64,000 nucleotides of DNA, from assembly GCA_020637555.1 (NCBI GenBank), contig JACKKF010000008.1, positions 35,675 through 99,674 of the forward strand, in the 5' to 3' direction. Made by a program: the position numbers and the translations under genes. The DNA is from Rhodobacter sp. GTDB lineage: Bacteria; Pseudomonadota; Alphaproteobacteria; Rhodobacterales; Rhodobacteraceae. Under the pieces are notes generated by a model. That model saw only the letters and a list, made by a program, of their open reading frames with translations, did no database searches and was not told where the DNA came from. Shown in pieces: positions 27,947-35,856 of this stretch (positions are counted from its first letter, which is position 1; each line of letters opens with the position of its first letter).

Positions 27947-29044
27947 ATGGGTTTCAGAATGGGTATCGTGGGTCTGCCGAACGTCGGCAAGTCGACCCTG
28001 TTCAACGCGCTGACCCGCACCGCCGCAGCGCAGGCCGCGAATTTTCCCTTCTGCACGATCGAACCCAATGTGGGCGAGGTGGCCGTGCCCGATGCGCGGC
28101 TGGACAAGCTGGCCGAAATCGCCGGGTCGAAACAGATCATCCCCACGCGCATGACCTTTGTCGACATCGCCGGACTGGTGCGCGGCGCGTCCAGGGGCGA
28201 GGGGCTGGGCAACCAGTTCCTGGCGAATATCCGCGAATGCGACGCCATCGCCCATGTGCTGCGCTGTTTCGAGGATGGCGACATCACCCATGTCGAGGGG
28301 CGCATCGACCCGGTCGCGGATGCCGAAACGATCGAAACCGAGCTGATGCTGGCCGACCTGGAAAGCATCGAACGGCGCCGCGCGAACCTGGTGCGCAAGC
28401 TGAAGGGCAACGACAAGGAAGCCGCCGATCAGGACCGGCTCCTGGCGCTGGCGCAGAAGGCGCTGGAAGACGGCAAGCCCGCCCGCGCGGTAACCGTGGC
28501 CGAGGACGACCGCCGCGCCTGGCGCCTGCTGCAACTGCTGACCGCGAAACCCGTGCTCTATGTCTGCAACGTCGAGGAAACGGCCGCCGCGACCGGCAAT
28601 GCCCAGACCGCGCGCGTGGCCGAGATGGCGGCCGCGCAGGGCGCGGGGATCGTCGTCATTTCGGCCCGGATCGAAGAGGAGATCAGCCAGCTCGATGCCG
28701 AAGAGGCGGCGATGTTCCTGGACGAGATGGGGCTGGAAGAGGCCGGGCTGGACCGGTTGATCCGCGCGGGCTACGACCTGCTGGGCCTGCAGACCTATTT
28801 CACCGTCGGCCCAAAGGAAGCGCGCGCCTGGACGATCGCCCGCGGAACCCTGGCCCCCCAGGCGGCAGGCGTGATCCATGGCGATTTCGAAAAGGGCTTC
28901 ATCCGTGCCGAAACCGTCGCCTATGCCGATTACATCGCCTGCAAAGGCGAGACCGGCGCAAAGGACGCGGGCAAGTTCCGCGTCGAGGGCAAGACCTATG
29001 AGGTCAAGGACGGCGACGTGCTGCACTTCCTGTTCAACGCCTGA
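27947..29044 (+). CDS. ychF: Redox-regulated ATPase YchF
   Basis: A 365-aa Obg-family P-loop protein: GLPNVGKSTLFNALT at the N-terminus, the DIAGLVRGAS switch, and a TGS-like C-terminus (KTYEVKDGDVLHFLFNA). YchF prefers ATP and binds ribosomes. The stop lies at the head of a four-copy 14-bp tandem repeat. Confidence 0.96.
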   Translation: MGFRMGIVGLPNVGKSTLFNALTRTAAAQAANFPFCTIEPNVGEVAVPDARLDKLAEIAGSKQIIPTRMTFVDIAGLVRGASRGEGLGNQFLANIRECDAIAHVLRCFEDGDITHVEGRIDPVADAETIETELMLADLESIERRRANLVRKLKGNDKEAADQDRLLALAQKALEDGKPARAVTVAEDDRRAWRLLQLLTAKPVLYVCNVEETAAATGNAQTARVAEMAAAQGAGIVVISARIEEEISQLDAEEAAMFLDEMGLEEAGLDRLIRAGYDLLGLQTYFTVGPKEARAWTIARGTLAPQAAGVIHGDFEKGFIRAETVAYADYIACKGETGAKDAGKFRVEGKTYEVKDGDVLHFLFNA

Positions 29045-29095
29045 CGACGGGGGCCTGACGACGGGGGCCTGACGACGGGGGCCTGACGACGGGGC
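29041..29095 (+). repeat. Four tandem 14-bp repeats at the ychF stop
   Basis: The unit CTGACGACGGGGGC is repeated at 29041, 29055 and 29069, with a 13-bp last copy at 29083. The first copy supplies the ychF TGA, and because 14 is not a multiple of three the copies put a TGA in all three forward frames. Confidence 0.9.
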
Positions 29096-29171
29096 GGGTT
29101 TCGCCCTCGGCCGGCGGCATTCCATGCCGCAGCCCTCGGGCGACCGGGCGCGGCGCTGACGCGCCGCGCAT

Positions 29172-29192
29172 GAGGGGGCTTTGCGCCCCCTC
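29172..29192 (+). terminator. Terminator downstream of ychF
   Basis: A perfect 8-bp stem (29172-29179 with 29185-29192) with loop TTTGC, followed by TTCG. It forms the tail of intergenic repeat copy 2. Confidence 0.6.
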
Positions 29193-29241
29193 TTCGCTGC
29201 GCGAATTCACCCCCGCAGGATATTTCCGGCACAAAGATGGG
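29172..29241 (-). repeat. Intergenic repeat copy 2 (after ychF)
   Basis: The conserved head lies at 29209-29241 (minus-strand CATCTTTGTGCCGGAAATAT), with the linker GTGAATTCGCGCAGC and a tail hairpin at 29172-29192, the same layout as copy 1. Confidence 0.75.
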
Positions 29242-29322
29242 CTCAGGGCCCGCGATGGGCCCGGGGTCGGCCCGGGGTCGGTGCGGTGCAGAGGGTCGCG
29301 ATTGGCCGCGGCCCCGCGCCGA

Positions 29323-29616
29323 TCACGAGCCCATCGGGGTCCAGGGCCAGGGCTTGCGGTCGCTCGCGGCGGACTGGTAGCGGGCCGCCCGGGCGACCCA
29401 GGCGCCCACCATGCTGCCGAAATCGCCGAGTTCCTCGTTCGGGCGGCCGCGGTTCGCGATCATGATGACGATCTGCAGGACCGCGACCGCGAACAGGATG
29501 GACTGTGCGACCGAGATCAGCATGGTGATGACGACGATCCACAGGATGCGCGGCCAGAGTTCGCGATTGCCAGGCTCGAACTCGTCCTCGTCCGCGTCGA
29601 ATCCGTTTGGTCGCAT
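29323..29616 (-). CDS. DUF4389-type small membrane protein, 97 aa
   Basis: The acidic N-terminus (DADEDEFEPGNRELWPR) leads into one hydrophobic stretch of about 30 residues (ILWIVVITMLISVAQ onward), then NRGRPNEELGDFGSMVGAWV. This fits the DUF4389 family, of unknown function. The start is at 29616; the frame runs on to 30087 inside guaB antisense-free sequence and is not used. Confidence 0.7.
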   Translation of the reverse strand: MRPNGFDADEDEFEPGNRELWPRILWIVVITMLISVAQSILFAVAVLQIVIMIANRGRPNEELGDFGSMVGAWVARAARYQSAASDRKPWPWTPMGS

Positions 29617-29690
29617 CGTCTCGCCTTTCCTGCCATGCCCCCATCCTGCGCCAAGGCGGGCCGCCCGGCAAGCGCCCCGACGCGGAGGGG

Positions 29691-31139
29691 TCAGCCTGCG
29701 CGGTAGTTGGGGCTCTCGCGGGTGATCTGCACGTCGTGGACGTGGCTTTCCTTCAGCCCGGCGCCGGTGATGCGGACGAACTGGCAGCCGGTGCGCATCG
29801 CGTCCACCGTCGCGTTGCCGGTGTAGCCCATGGCCGCGCGCAAGCCGCCGACCATCTGGTGAATCACCGTGCCGACCGCGCCCTTGTAGGGCACCTGACC
29901 CTCGATCCCTTCCGGCACCAGCTTGTCCGAGGCCGCGTCCTTCTGGAAATACCGGTCGGCCGAGCCGCGCGCCATGGCACCCAGCGACCCCATGCCGCGA
30001 TAGGATTTGTAGCTGCGGCCCTGATAGAGGATCACCTCGCCCGGCGCTTCCTCGGTCCCGGCGATGGCCGAGCCGACCATGGCGCAACTGGCCCCCGCCG
30101 CGATCGCCTTGGCGAAATCGCCGGAAAACTTGATGCCGCCGTCGGCGATGATCGGCACGTCGCCCGCCGCCGCCGCCGAATCCATGATCGCCGTCAATTG
30201 CGGCACGCCGACGCCGGCCACGATCCGCGTCGTGCAGATGGAGCCGGGACCGATCCCGACCTTGACCGCATCGGCGCCGGCGCCGATCAGGGCCCGGGTG
30301 GCCTCGGCCGTGGCGACATTGCCGGCAACCACCTGCACCGCATTGGACAGCGACTTGACCCGTTCGACCGCTTCCGCGACCGAGGCGGAGTGCCCGTGCG
30401 CGGTGTCGATCACCACCAGGTCGACCCCGGCCTCGATCAGGGCGGCCGATCGTTCGAAACCGGCATCCCCCACGGTCGACGCCGCCGCCACGCGCAGCCG
30501 GCCCAGCTCGTCCTTGCAGGCCATCGGATGCAGGACCGCCTTCTCGGTGTCCTTCAGTGTCAGCAGGCCGGTAAGCCGCCCCTCGGCGTTGACCACCAGC
30601 AGTTTCTCGATGCGGCGGTCGTGCATCATGCCCCGCGCAGCGGAACGGTCGGCGGGCTCTTGCAGGATCGCCAGGTTGTCGGCCGTCATCATCTGCCGAA
30701 CCGGCGTGCGCGGATCGTCGACAAACCGCATGTCGCGGTTGGTGACGATGCCGACGACCCGGCCCGCGGCATCGACCACCGGAAACCCGGTGACATTGTA
30801 GCGTTCGGCCAGGGCCTTGGCATCGGCCAGCGTCTGGTCGGGGGTCAGGGTGATCGGGTTGTAGACGATTCCGGATTCGAACCGCTTGACGCGACGGACT
30901 TCCTCGGCCTGCTGGTCCGGGGTCAGATTGCGATGGATCACCCCCATGCCGCCGGCCTGGGCCATGGCGATGGCCATCCGGGCCTCGGTCACGGTGTCCA
31001 TGGCCGAGCTGAGCAGCGGAATGTTCAACCGGATCGACCGGGTCACCCGGGTCGAGACATCGGCCTGCGACGGAAGCACGCTGGACGCGGCCGGAACCAG
31101 GAGGACGTCATCAAAGGTGAGAGCCTCGCGAATCTGCAT
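29691..31139 (-). CDS. guaB: IMP dehydrogenase
   Basis: A 482-aa IMPDH: N-terminal TFDDVLLVPA, two CBS domains at about residues 95-205, the catalytic Cys in GIGPGSICTTRIVAGVGVPQ, and the Arg-Tyr flap region (SYKSYRGMGSLGAM). It converts IMP to XMP for GMP synthesis. I start it at the ATG at 31139 (MQIREALTF); the 34-codon extension upstream is not conserved. Confidence 0.97.
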   Translation of the reverse strand: MQIREALTFDDVLLVPAASSVLPSQADVSTRVTRSIRLNIPLLSSAMDTVTEARMAIAMAQAGGMGVIHRNLTPDQQAEEVRRVKRFESGIVYNPITLTPDQTLADAKALAERYNVTGFPVVDAAGRVVGIVTNRDMRFVDDPRTPVRQMMTADNLAILQEPADRSAARGMMHDRRIEKLLVVNAEGRLTGLLTLKDTEKAVLHPMACKDELGRLRVAAASTVGDAGFERSAALIEAGVDLVVIDTAHGHSASVAEAVERVKSLSNAVQVVAGNVATAEATRALIGAGADAVKVGIGPGSICTTRIVAGVGVPQLTAIMDSAAAAGDVPIIADGGIKFSGDFAKAIAAGASCAMVGSAIAGTEEAPGEVILYQGRSYKSYRGMGSLGAMARGSADRYFQKDAASDKLVPEGIEGQVPYKGAVGTVIHQMVGGLRAAMGYTGNATVDAMRTGCQFVRITGAGLKESHVHDVQITRESPNYRAG

Positions 31140-31280
31140 GGGGGACTCCTGTGTCAGGGGGTGCATCGCTTGGCACGGCCCTATGGCACGGGACGGCGGG
31201 AAAGGAAAGAGGGCCCGCGGCCGCGGGGCCCGGGTTCGCATCCACCGGCAGGGGGGCGCCCGGGCACGGTGCGCGCCGGG

Positions 31281-31730
31281 TCAGTCGCGCGTCAGAAAGG
31301 CCTCGAATGCGGCAAGCGTGGTATCCGAGACGTGGTGTTCCATCCCCTCGGCATCCAGTTCGGCGGTGTCCGGCGGCACCCCGACGGCAACCAGCAGCGA
31401 CACCACGACCCGATGGCGCAGGCGCACCCGTTCGGCCAGTTCGGCGCCGGCCTCGGTCAGGAACACGCCGCGATAGGGACGGGAAACGGCCAACCCCTCG
31501 CGCTTGAGCCGGGCCATCGCCTTGGTGACGGTCGGATGCGTCACGCCCATGCGGCTGGCGATGTCGGTGATGCGCGCCTCGCCCAGTTCGGCGGTCAGAT
31601 CACCGATCAGCTCGACGTAATCCTCGAGCAGCGCGACCGATTGCGCGGTGCGGGCCTGAACGAAGCGGTCGGGCCCCGCGGGGGGCTCGTCATCGGGCGG
31701 CAGACTGGGGTCGGGCATCGGTGCGTCCAT
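31281..31730 (-). CDS. mntR: Manganese-dependent repressor MntR
   Basis: A 149-aa DtxR/MntR-family regulator: winged helix (ARITDIASRMGVTHPTVTKAMARLKREGL), then the metal-binding dimerisation part (AEGMEHHVSDTTLAAFEAFL) with the HH pair. It is divergent from mntH with a clear operator between, so it most likely represses mntH when manganese is sufficient. A Met four codons later is an alternative start. Confidence 0.92.
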   Translation of the reverse strand: MDAPMPDPSLPPDDEPPAGPDRFVQARTAQSVALLEDYVELIGDLTAELGEARITDIASRMGVTHPTVTKAMARLKREGLAVSRPYRGVFLTEAGAELAERVRLRHRVVVSLLVAVGVPPDTAELDAEGMEHHVSDTTLAAFEAFLTRD

Positions 31731-31800
31731 CGGCGGGGCAGTCGCCCTACCCTACGCACGGAACGGGGGTGATGCAAACATGTCGCCACTCTTTTGCCAC

Positions 31801-31828
31801 TTGCACTTTCCGTAGCCTTGGCTACATT
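31801..31828 (+). promoter_or_regulatory. mntH promoter
   Basis: A -35 TTGCAC (31801-31806), a 16-bp spacer and a -10 TACATT (31823-31828). The MntR-type palindrome fills the spacer and overlaps the -10. Confidence 0.5.
31812..31825. promoter_or_regulatory. MntR-type operator
   Basis: A perfect GTAGCC-TT-GGCTAC inverted repeat resembles the MntR box known from E. coli (TAGC...GCTA core). It lies between the two divergent genes and inside the likely mntH promoter, so bound MntR would block RNA polymerase. Confidence 0.7.
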
Positions 31829-31849
31829 CGGTCCAACAAAGGCGACCCC

Positions 31850-33130
31850 ATGCAACCCGGCACCCTCAGCGACCGCACCCGCAGCACCCTGTCCGATGCC
31901 CTTGCCGGGCGTCGCGGCGGGCTGCGCACCGCCCTGGCCTTTGCCGGCCCGGCCGTGATCGCATCGGTCGCCTACATGGACCCGGGGAACTACGCGACCA
32001 ACATCCAGGCAGGCGCGGGCTATGGCTACGGCCTGCTGTGGGTCGTGCTCATGGCCAACCTCATCGCCATGCTGTTCCAGGCCCTGTCCGCCCGTCTGGG
32101 CATCGTCACCGGCAAGAACCTTGCGGAACTGTGCCGCGACGAATTCCCGCGCCCCGTCGTCTGGATCATGTGGGCGGTGAGCGAAGTCGCGGCCATGGCG
32201 ACCGACCTGGCCGAGTTTCTGGGGGGCGCGATCGGTCTGGCACTGCTGTTCGGCCTGCCGCTCATGCAGGGCATGATCGTCACGGCGGCGCTCACCTATG
32301 CGATCCTGATGGTCGAACAACGCGGATTCCGCCCCATGGAATTGGTGATCGGGGCCTTCGTCGGGATCATCGGCCTGTGCTACCTGGCGGAAATGGCCAT
32401 CGCGCCGGTCGATTGGGCCCAGGCCGCCGAGGGGTTGACCTCGCCCGCGCTGCCCGATGCCACGGCGCTGACCATCGCCGTCGGCATCATCGGCGCCACC
32501 GTGATGCCCCATGCGATCTACCTGCATTCCGGCCTGACCCAGTCGCGGGTCCACGCCGCCACGGCCGGCGAACGCCGCCGCCTGCTGCGCTTTTCGAATA
32601 CCGAAGTCGTGCTGGCGCTCGCCGTCGCCGGGCTGATCAACATGGCCATGGTGATCATGGCGGCCTCGGCCTTTCACCACGGCCACGCCGAGGTCGCCGA
32701 GATCGAAACCGCCTACCACATGCTCACGCCGCTGCTGGGCGCGGGCGCCGCGGTCGCCTTCCTGGTGTCGCTGATCGCGTCGGGGATCTCGTCCTCGGTC
32801 GTCGGCACCATGGCGGGGCAGATGATCATGCAGGGTTTCCTGCACATCCAGGTGCCGGTCTGGCTGCGCCGGCTCGTGACCATGGTGCCGGCCTTTGCGG
32901 TGGTCGCCATGGGCGTGAATGCGACCGAAGCCCTGGTGCTCAGCCAGGTCGTGCTGTCGATCGCCCTGCCCGTCCCGATGATCGCGCTGGTGATCTTCAC
33001 CGGTCGGCGCGACCTCATGGGCGAACATGCCACCGGCCTCGCGGTGCGCGCGGCGGCGATCCTCGGGGCGACGGTCGTCCTCACGCTGAACCTGGTCCTG
33101 CTGGCGCAGACCTTCGGCCTCGGAGCCTGA
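31850..33130 (+). CDS. mntH: Nramp manganese/H+ importer
   Basis: A 426-aa Nramp transporter with about 11 membrane helices. The metal-site motifs are visible: DPGNYATNI in helix 1 and MPHAIYLHS in helix 6. It imports Mn2+ (and Fe2+) with protons across the inner membrane. I start it at the ATG at 31850; the longer frame from 31721 runs over the promoter. Intergenic repeat copy 3 follows the stop. Confidence 0.96.
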   Translation: MQPGTLSDRTRSTLSDALAGRRGGLRTALAFAGPAVIASVAYMDPGNYATNIQAGAGYGYGLLWVVLMANLIAMLFQALSARLGIVTGKNLAELCRDEFPRPVVWIMWAVSEVAAMATDLAEFLGGAIGLALLFGLPLMQGMIVTAALTYAILMVEQRGFRPMELVIGAFVGIIGLCYLAEMAIAPVDWAQAAEGLTSPALPDATALTIAVGIIGATVMPHAIYLHSGLTQSRVHAATAGERRRLLRFSNTEVVLALAVAGLINMAMVIMAASAFHHGHAEVAEIETAYHMLTPLLGAGAAVAFLVSLIASGISSSVVGTMAGQMIMQGFLHIQVPVWLRRLVTMVPAFAVVAMGVNATEALVLSQVVLSIALPVPMIALVIFTGRRDLMGEHATGLAVRAAAILGATVVLTLNLVLLAQTFGLGA

Positions 33131-33148
33131 CGGGACCTGCAATCCTGG

Positions 33149-33242
33149 CCCCATCATCTTGTCGGAAATACGCACGGGGGGTTCTCAGGGGGGATCGGTG
33201 ATCCCCCCTGAGCGGGGGGTGCGGGGGGCTGGCCCCCGCCCC
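33149..33242 (+). repeat. Intergenic repeat copy 3 (after mntH)
   Basis: The head lies at 33149-33181 (CCCCATCATCTTGTCGGAAA, then TACGCACGGGG), followed by a perfect 13-bp hairpin (33184-33196 with 33200-33212) and a G/C hairpin to about 33242. The hairpins may end mntH transcription. Confidence 0.8.
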
Positions 33243-33247
33243 TGCCC

Positions 33248-34654
33248 TCAGACCGGCGGGTGCACATCCGCGGGGATCGGACAGACATAGGGCGTCTCGG
33301 CCAGCCGCGCCGCGTGTTCCGCCCTGGCCTCGGTCAGCAGCGCAGGATCCTCGATCAGCCGCTGCGCGCAGCGGGCCATGGCCAGCCCCGCATGCACCAT
33401 CCCCTTGTGCGCGCCCGGGCTCTTGCCCTGCGCGGTCACCTGCCAGGAATGCCCCGGCGTGCCGATCGCCAGGGTCGAAACCAGAACCTCGGTCGTCGGC
33501 ACCGCCCAGGTCACGTCCGCCACATCGGTCGATCCCACCAGCACCTCGCCGCCCGGCCGCAGCCTGACCACCCAGTCGCACAGCGGCGTATCGGCGCGCG
33601 GCTTCTCCTTGATCACCCGCCAGGGGGTCGCGATGTCCTCGGCGCTCAGCGTCGCCTGGATGGCCCGCGCATAGGCACGGTCGGCCTCGTCAAAGGGCAC
33701 GCCGCCGATCTCCTCCAGCACGGCATGCATGGTGCGGTCCATGACCTCGTTCACCAGGTTTTCCGATACCGCCGAGAACACCTTGCCCTCGACCTGCGTG
33801 CCGGTCATCAGCGCGGCCCCTTTCGCCACGTCGCGCACCCGGTCCACCAGGGCGCGCATGTTGGCCGAGGTCAGCGCCCGGATCGAATAGCGCACCACCG
33901 CTTTGGCCTGCACCACGTTGGGCGCCCGCCCCCCCGCATCGAGATAGGCGTAATGGATGCGTGCGTCCTGAACCATGTGTTCGCGCAGATAGTTCACGCC
34001 GACCGACATCAGTTCGACCGCGTCCAGCGCCGAGCGCCCCAGATGCGGCGACATCGCCGCATGCGAGGACCGTCCGGTAAAGGTGAAGTCGATGCGCGTG
34101 TTCGCCAGGCTCTCGGGATCGTCGACGCGCGTCATGTCATTGGGGTGCCAGGTGATCGCCGCGTCCACGTCCCTGAACGCCCCCTCGCGCACCAGAAAGG
34201 TCTTGGCCGCGCCGCCTTCCTCGGCCGGGCAGCCGTAATAGCGCACCCGCCCGGGCGTGCCGGTTTCCTCGAGCCAGTCCTTCAGCGCGCAAGCGGCCAG
34301 CAACGCCGCCGCGCCCAGCAGGTTGTGCCCGCACCCGTGCCCGTTGCCGCCGTCTTCCAGCGCGCGCGGTTCGGCGATGCCGGCCACCTGGCTCAGGCCG
34401 GGCAGCGCGTCATATTCGCCCAGAATGGCGATGACCGGTCCCCCCTCGCCCGCCTCGCCCATGACCGCCGTGGGGATTCCGCCCAACGTTTCGGTCACGC
34501 GAAAGCCCTTGGCCTTCAGCATCGCGGTATGTTCGGCACACGAGGCATGTTCCTGATACAGCGTTTCGGGCGTGCCCCAGACCCGGTCAGCCAGGCCCGT
34601 CAGGTCCTGCCGGTGCGTGGCGATGTGGTGCTGGATGGGATGGGTATTGCGCAT
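33248..34654 (-). CDS. M20 amidohydrolase, AbgB-like, 468 aa
   Basis: An M20-family metallo-amidohydrolase resembling p-aminobenzoyl-glutamate hydrolase subunit B. Visible are the metal motifs GNGHGCGHNLLGA and CPAEEGGAAKTFL, the His in ITWHPND, and the dimerisation lid (about residues 190-330). It hydrolyses N-acyl amino acids or folate breakdown products; the exact substrate is unknown. The start has a strong GGAGG five bases upstream. Confidence 0.88.
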   Translation of the reverse strand: MRNTHPIQHHIATHRQDLTGLADRVWGTPETLYQEHASCAEHTAMLKAKGFRVTETLGGIPTAVMGEAGEGGPVIAILGEYDALPGLSQVAGIAEPRALEDGGNGHGCGHNLLGAAALLAACALKDWLEETGTPGRVRYYGCPAEEGGAAKTFLVREGAFRDVDAAITWHPNDMTRVDDPESLANTRIDFTFTGRSSHAAMSPHLGRSALDAVELMSVGVNYLREHMVQDARIHYAYLDAGGRAPNVVQAKAVVRYSIRALTSANMRALVDRVRDVAKGAALMTGTQVEGKVFSAVSENLVNEVMDRTMHAVLEEIGGVPFDEADRAYARAIQATLSAEDIATPWRVIKEKPRADTPLCDWVVRLRPGGEVLVGSTDVADVTWAVPTTEVLVSTLAIGTPGHSWQVTAQGKSPGAHKGMVHAGLAMARCAQRLIEDPALLTEARAEHAARLAETPYVCPIPADVHPPV

Positions 34655-34709
34655 GTTAACCTCCTGCGTCGGCGCGATCCTGCGCCGGAACGCCCGAGGT
34701 TGGCAAGGG

Positions 34710-35732
34710 TCAGAGACGATCCTTCAGCCAGGCGCTGACCCGGCGCACCGCATCCACGCCCTGAGGGATCGCCCGCCGGGTCGAGACAAAGGCGTGGATC
34801 TGCCCCGGATAGGGCAGCAGCGTCACCGCGCAGCCCGCACGCTCCAGCGCCTCGGCATAGAGGCGACCGTCATCCCACAGCGGATCATGGCCCGCGTGCA
34901 CGATCACCGCCGGCGGCTGCCCCGCCAGATGCGACGAGTTCAGCGGCGCCAGGCGCGGGTCGGCGCGGTCCTGCCCGGCGGGCAGGTATTGGTCCAGATA
35001 CCAGGCCACCCGATCCGTCGGCAACACAAAGGCGTCCCGCATCGCCTGCATCGACGGGGTATCCATCGTCGACGAGACCGCCGGATAGATCAGCACCTGC
35101 GCCCGGGGCAGATCGCGCCCTGCCAGCAGGTGCATCAGCGCCGCCGTCAGGTTTCCGCCCGCGCTGTCGCCGCCGACCGCCAGACGCGCCGCGTCCACAC
35201 CCCAGCGCGCGGGTTCGGCGCGCAGCGCGCGATAGGCGGCTTCGCAATCCTCGAGGCCGGCGGGAAACCTGTGCTCGGGCGCCAGGCGATAGTCCAGCGC
35301 GATCACCCGCACCCCGGCGTCACGCGCGATCTGGCCGCACAGGCCATCATGCGTGTCGATGCCGCCCTGCACCCAGCCGCCACCGTGCAGGAACAGCAGG
35401 CACGGGCGGTCGGCGTCGTCAGGGCGCGTGTCATAGATCCGTGCCGGGCGATCCCCGTCGGCACCGGGCAGGACCGTTTCGCGTCGCGTCACGGTGTCCG
35501 GGCATGGCAGGTCGAATTTCTGCGCCAGCATCTGCAGCGAGGCCCGGCTTTCCGCAAGGGTCGGCACCACCCCCGGTTTGCGGACCGCATTGAACAGCGT
35601 GCCCAGCGCCTGCGCCTTGGGGTCTATGCGCCGCCCGTCCACCACCCGCAACCGCCCCGCATACCACAGTGCGGCCACCGGTTCCGGCAGGCGGGTCAGC
35701 GCGAGCAGCCCCAGAAGTGCCAGTTTTCCCAT
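34710..35732 (-). CDS. HSL-family alpha/beta hydrolase (esterase), 340 aa
   Basis: A hormone-sensitive-lipase-type esterase: oxyanion motif LFLHGGGWVQGG, nucleophile VGGDSAGGN, then the Asp in HAGHDPLWDDG and the His in GQIHAFV. The short hydrophobic N-terminus (GKLALLGLLALTRL) could be a membrane anchor. The start is at 35732. It lies between the M20 hydrolase and icd on the same strand. Confidence 0.9.
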   Translation of the reverse strand: MGKLALLGLLALTRLPEPVAALWYAGRLRVVDGRRIDPKAQALGTLFNAVRKPGVVPTLAESRASLQMLAQKFDLPCPDTVTRRETVLPGADGDRPARIYDTRPDDADRPCLLFLHGGGWVQGGIDTHDGLCGQIARDAGVRVIALDYRLAPEHRFPAGLEDCEAAYRALRAEPARWGVDAARLAVGGDSAGGNLTAALMHLLAGRDLPRAQVLIYPAVSSTMDTPSMQAMRDAFVLPTDRVAWYLDQYLPAGQDRADPRLAPLNSSHLAGQPPAVIVHAGHDPLWDDGRLYAEALERAGCAVTLLPYPGQIHAFVSTRRAIPQGVDAVRRVSAWLKDRL

Positions 35733-35808
35733 CGCGTGCCTCCGTTTGCCCCAGAAGGGCACGCCGGGCCGCCGGGTTCAAGGGCGAACCGCCCGCTTCC
35801 ATGGCAGA

Positions 35809-35829
35809 CGGCCCCCGCATGGGGGGCCG
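35809..35829 (-). terminator. icd terminator
   Basis: A perfect 8-bp stem (35809-35816 with 35822-35829) lies about 28 bp after the icd stop. There is no T-tract. Confidence 0.5.
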
Positions 35830-35856
35830 CCGCCTTGTGTTCGACCGGGTCTGGTG

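Noticed and set aside
29041..29095. CRISPR-like array
   Set aside because: The 14-bp units are directly adjacent with no spacers, so this is a plain tandem repeat.
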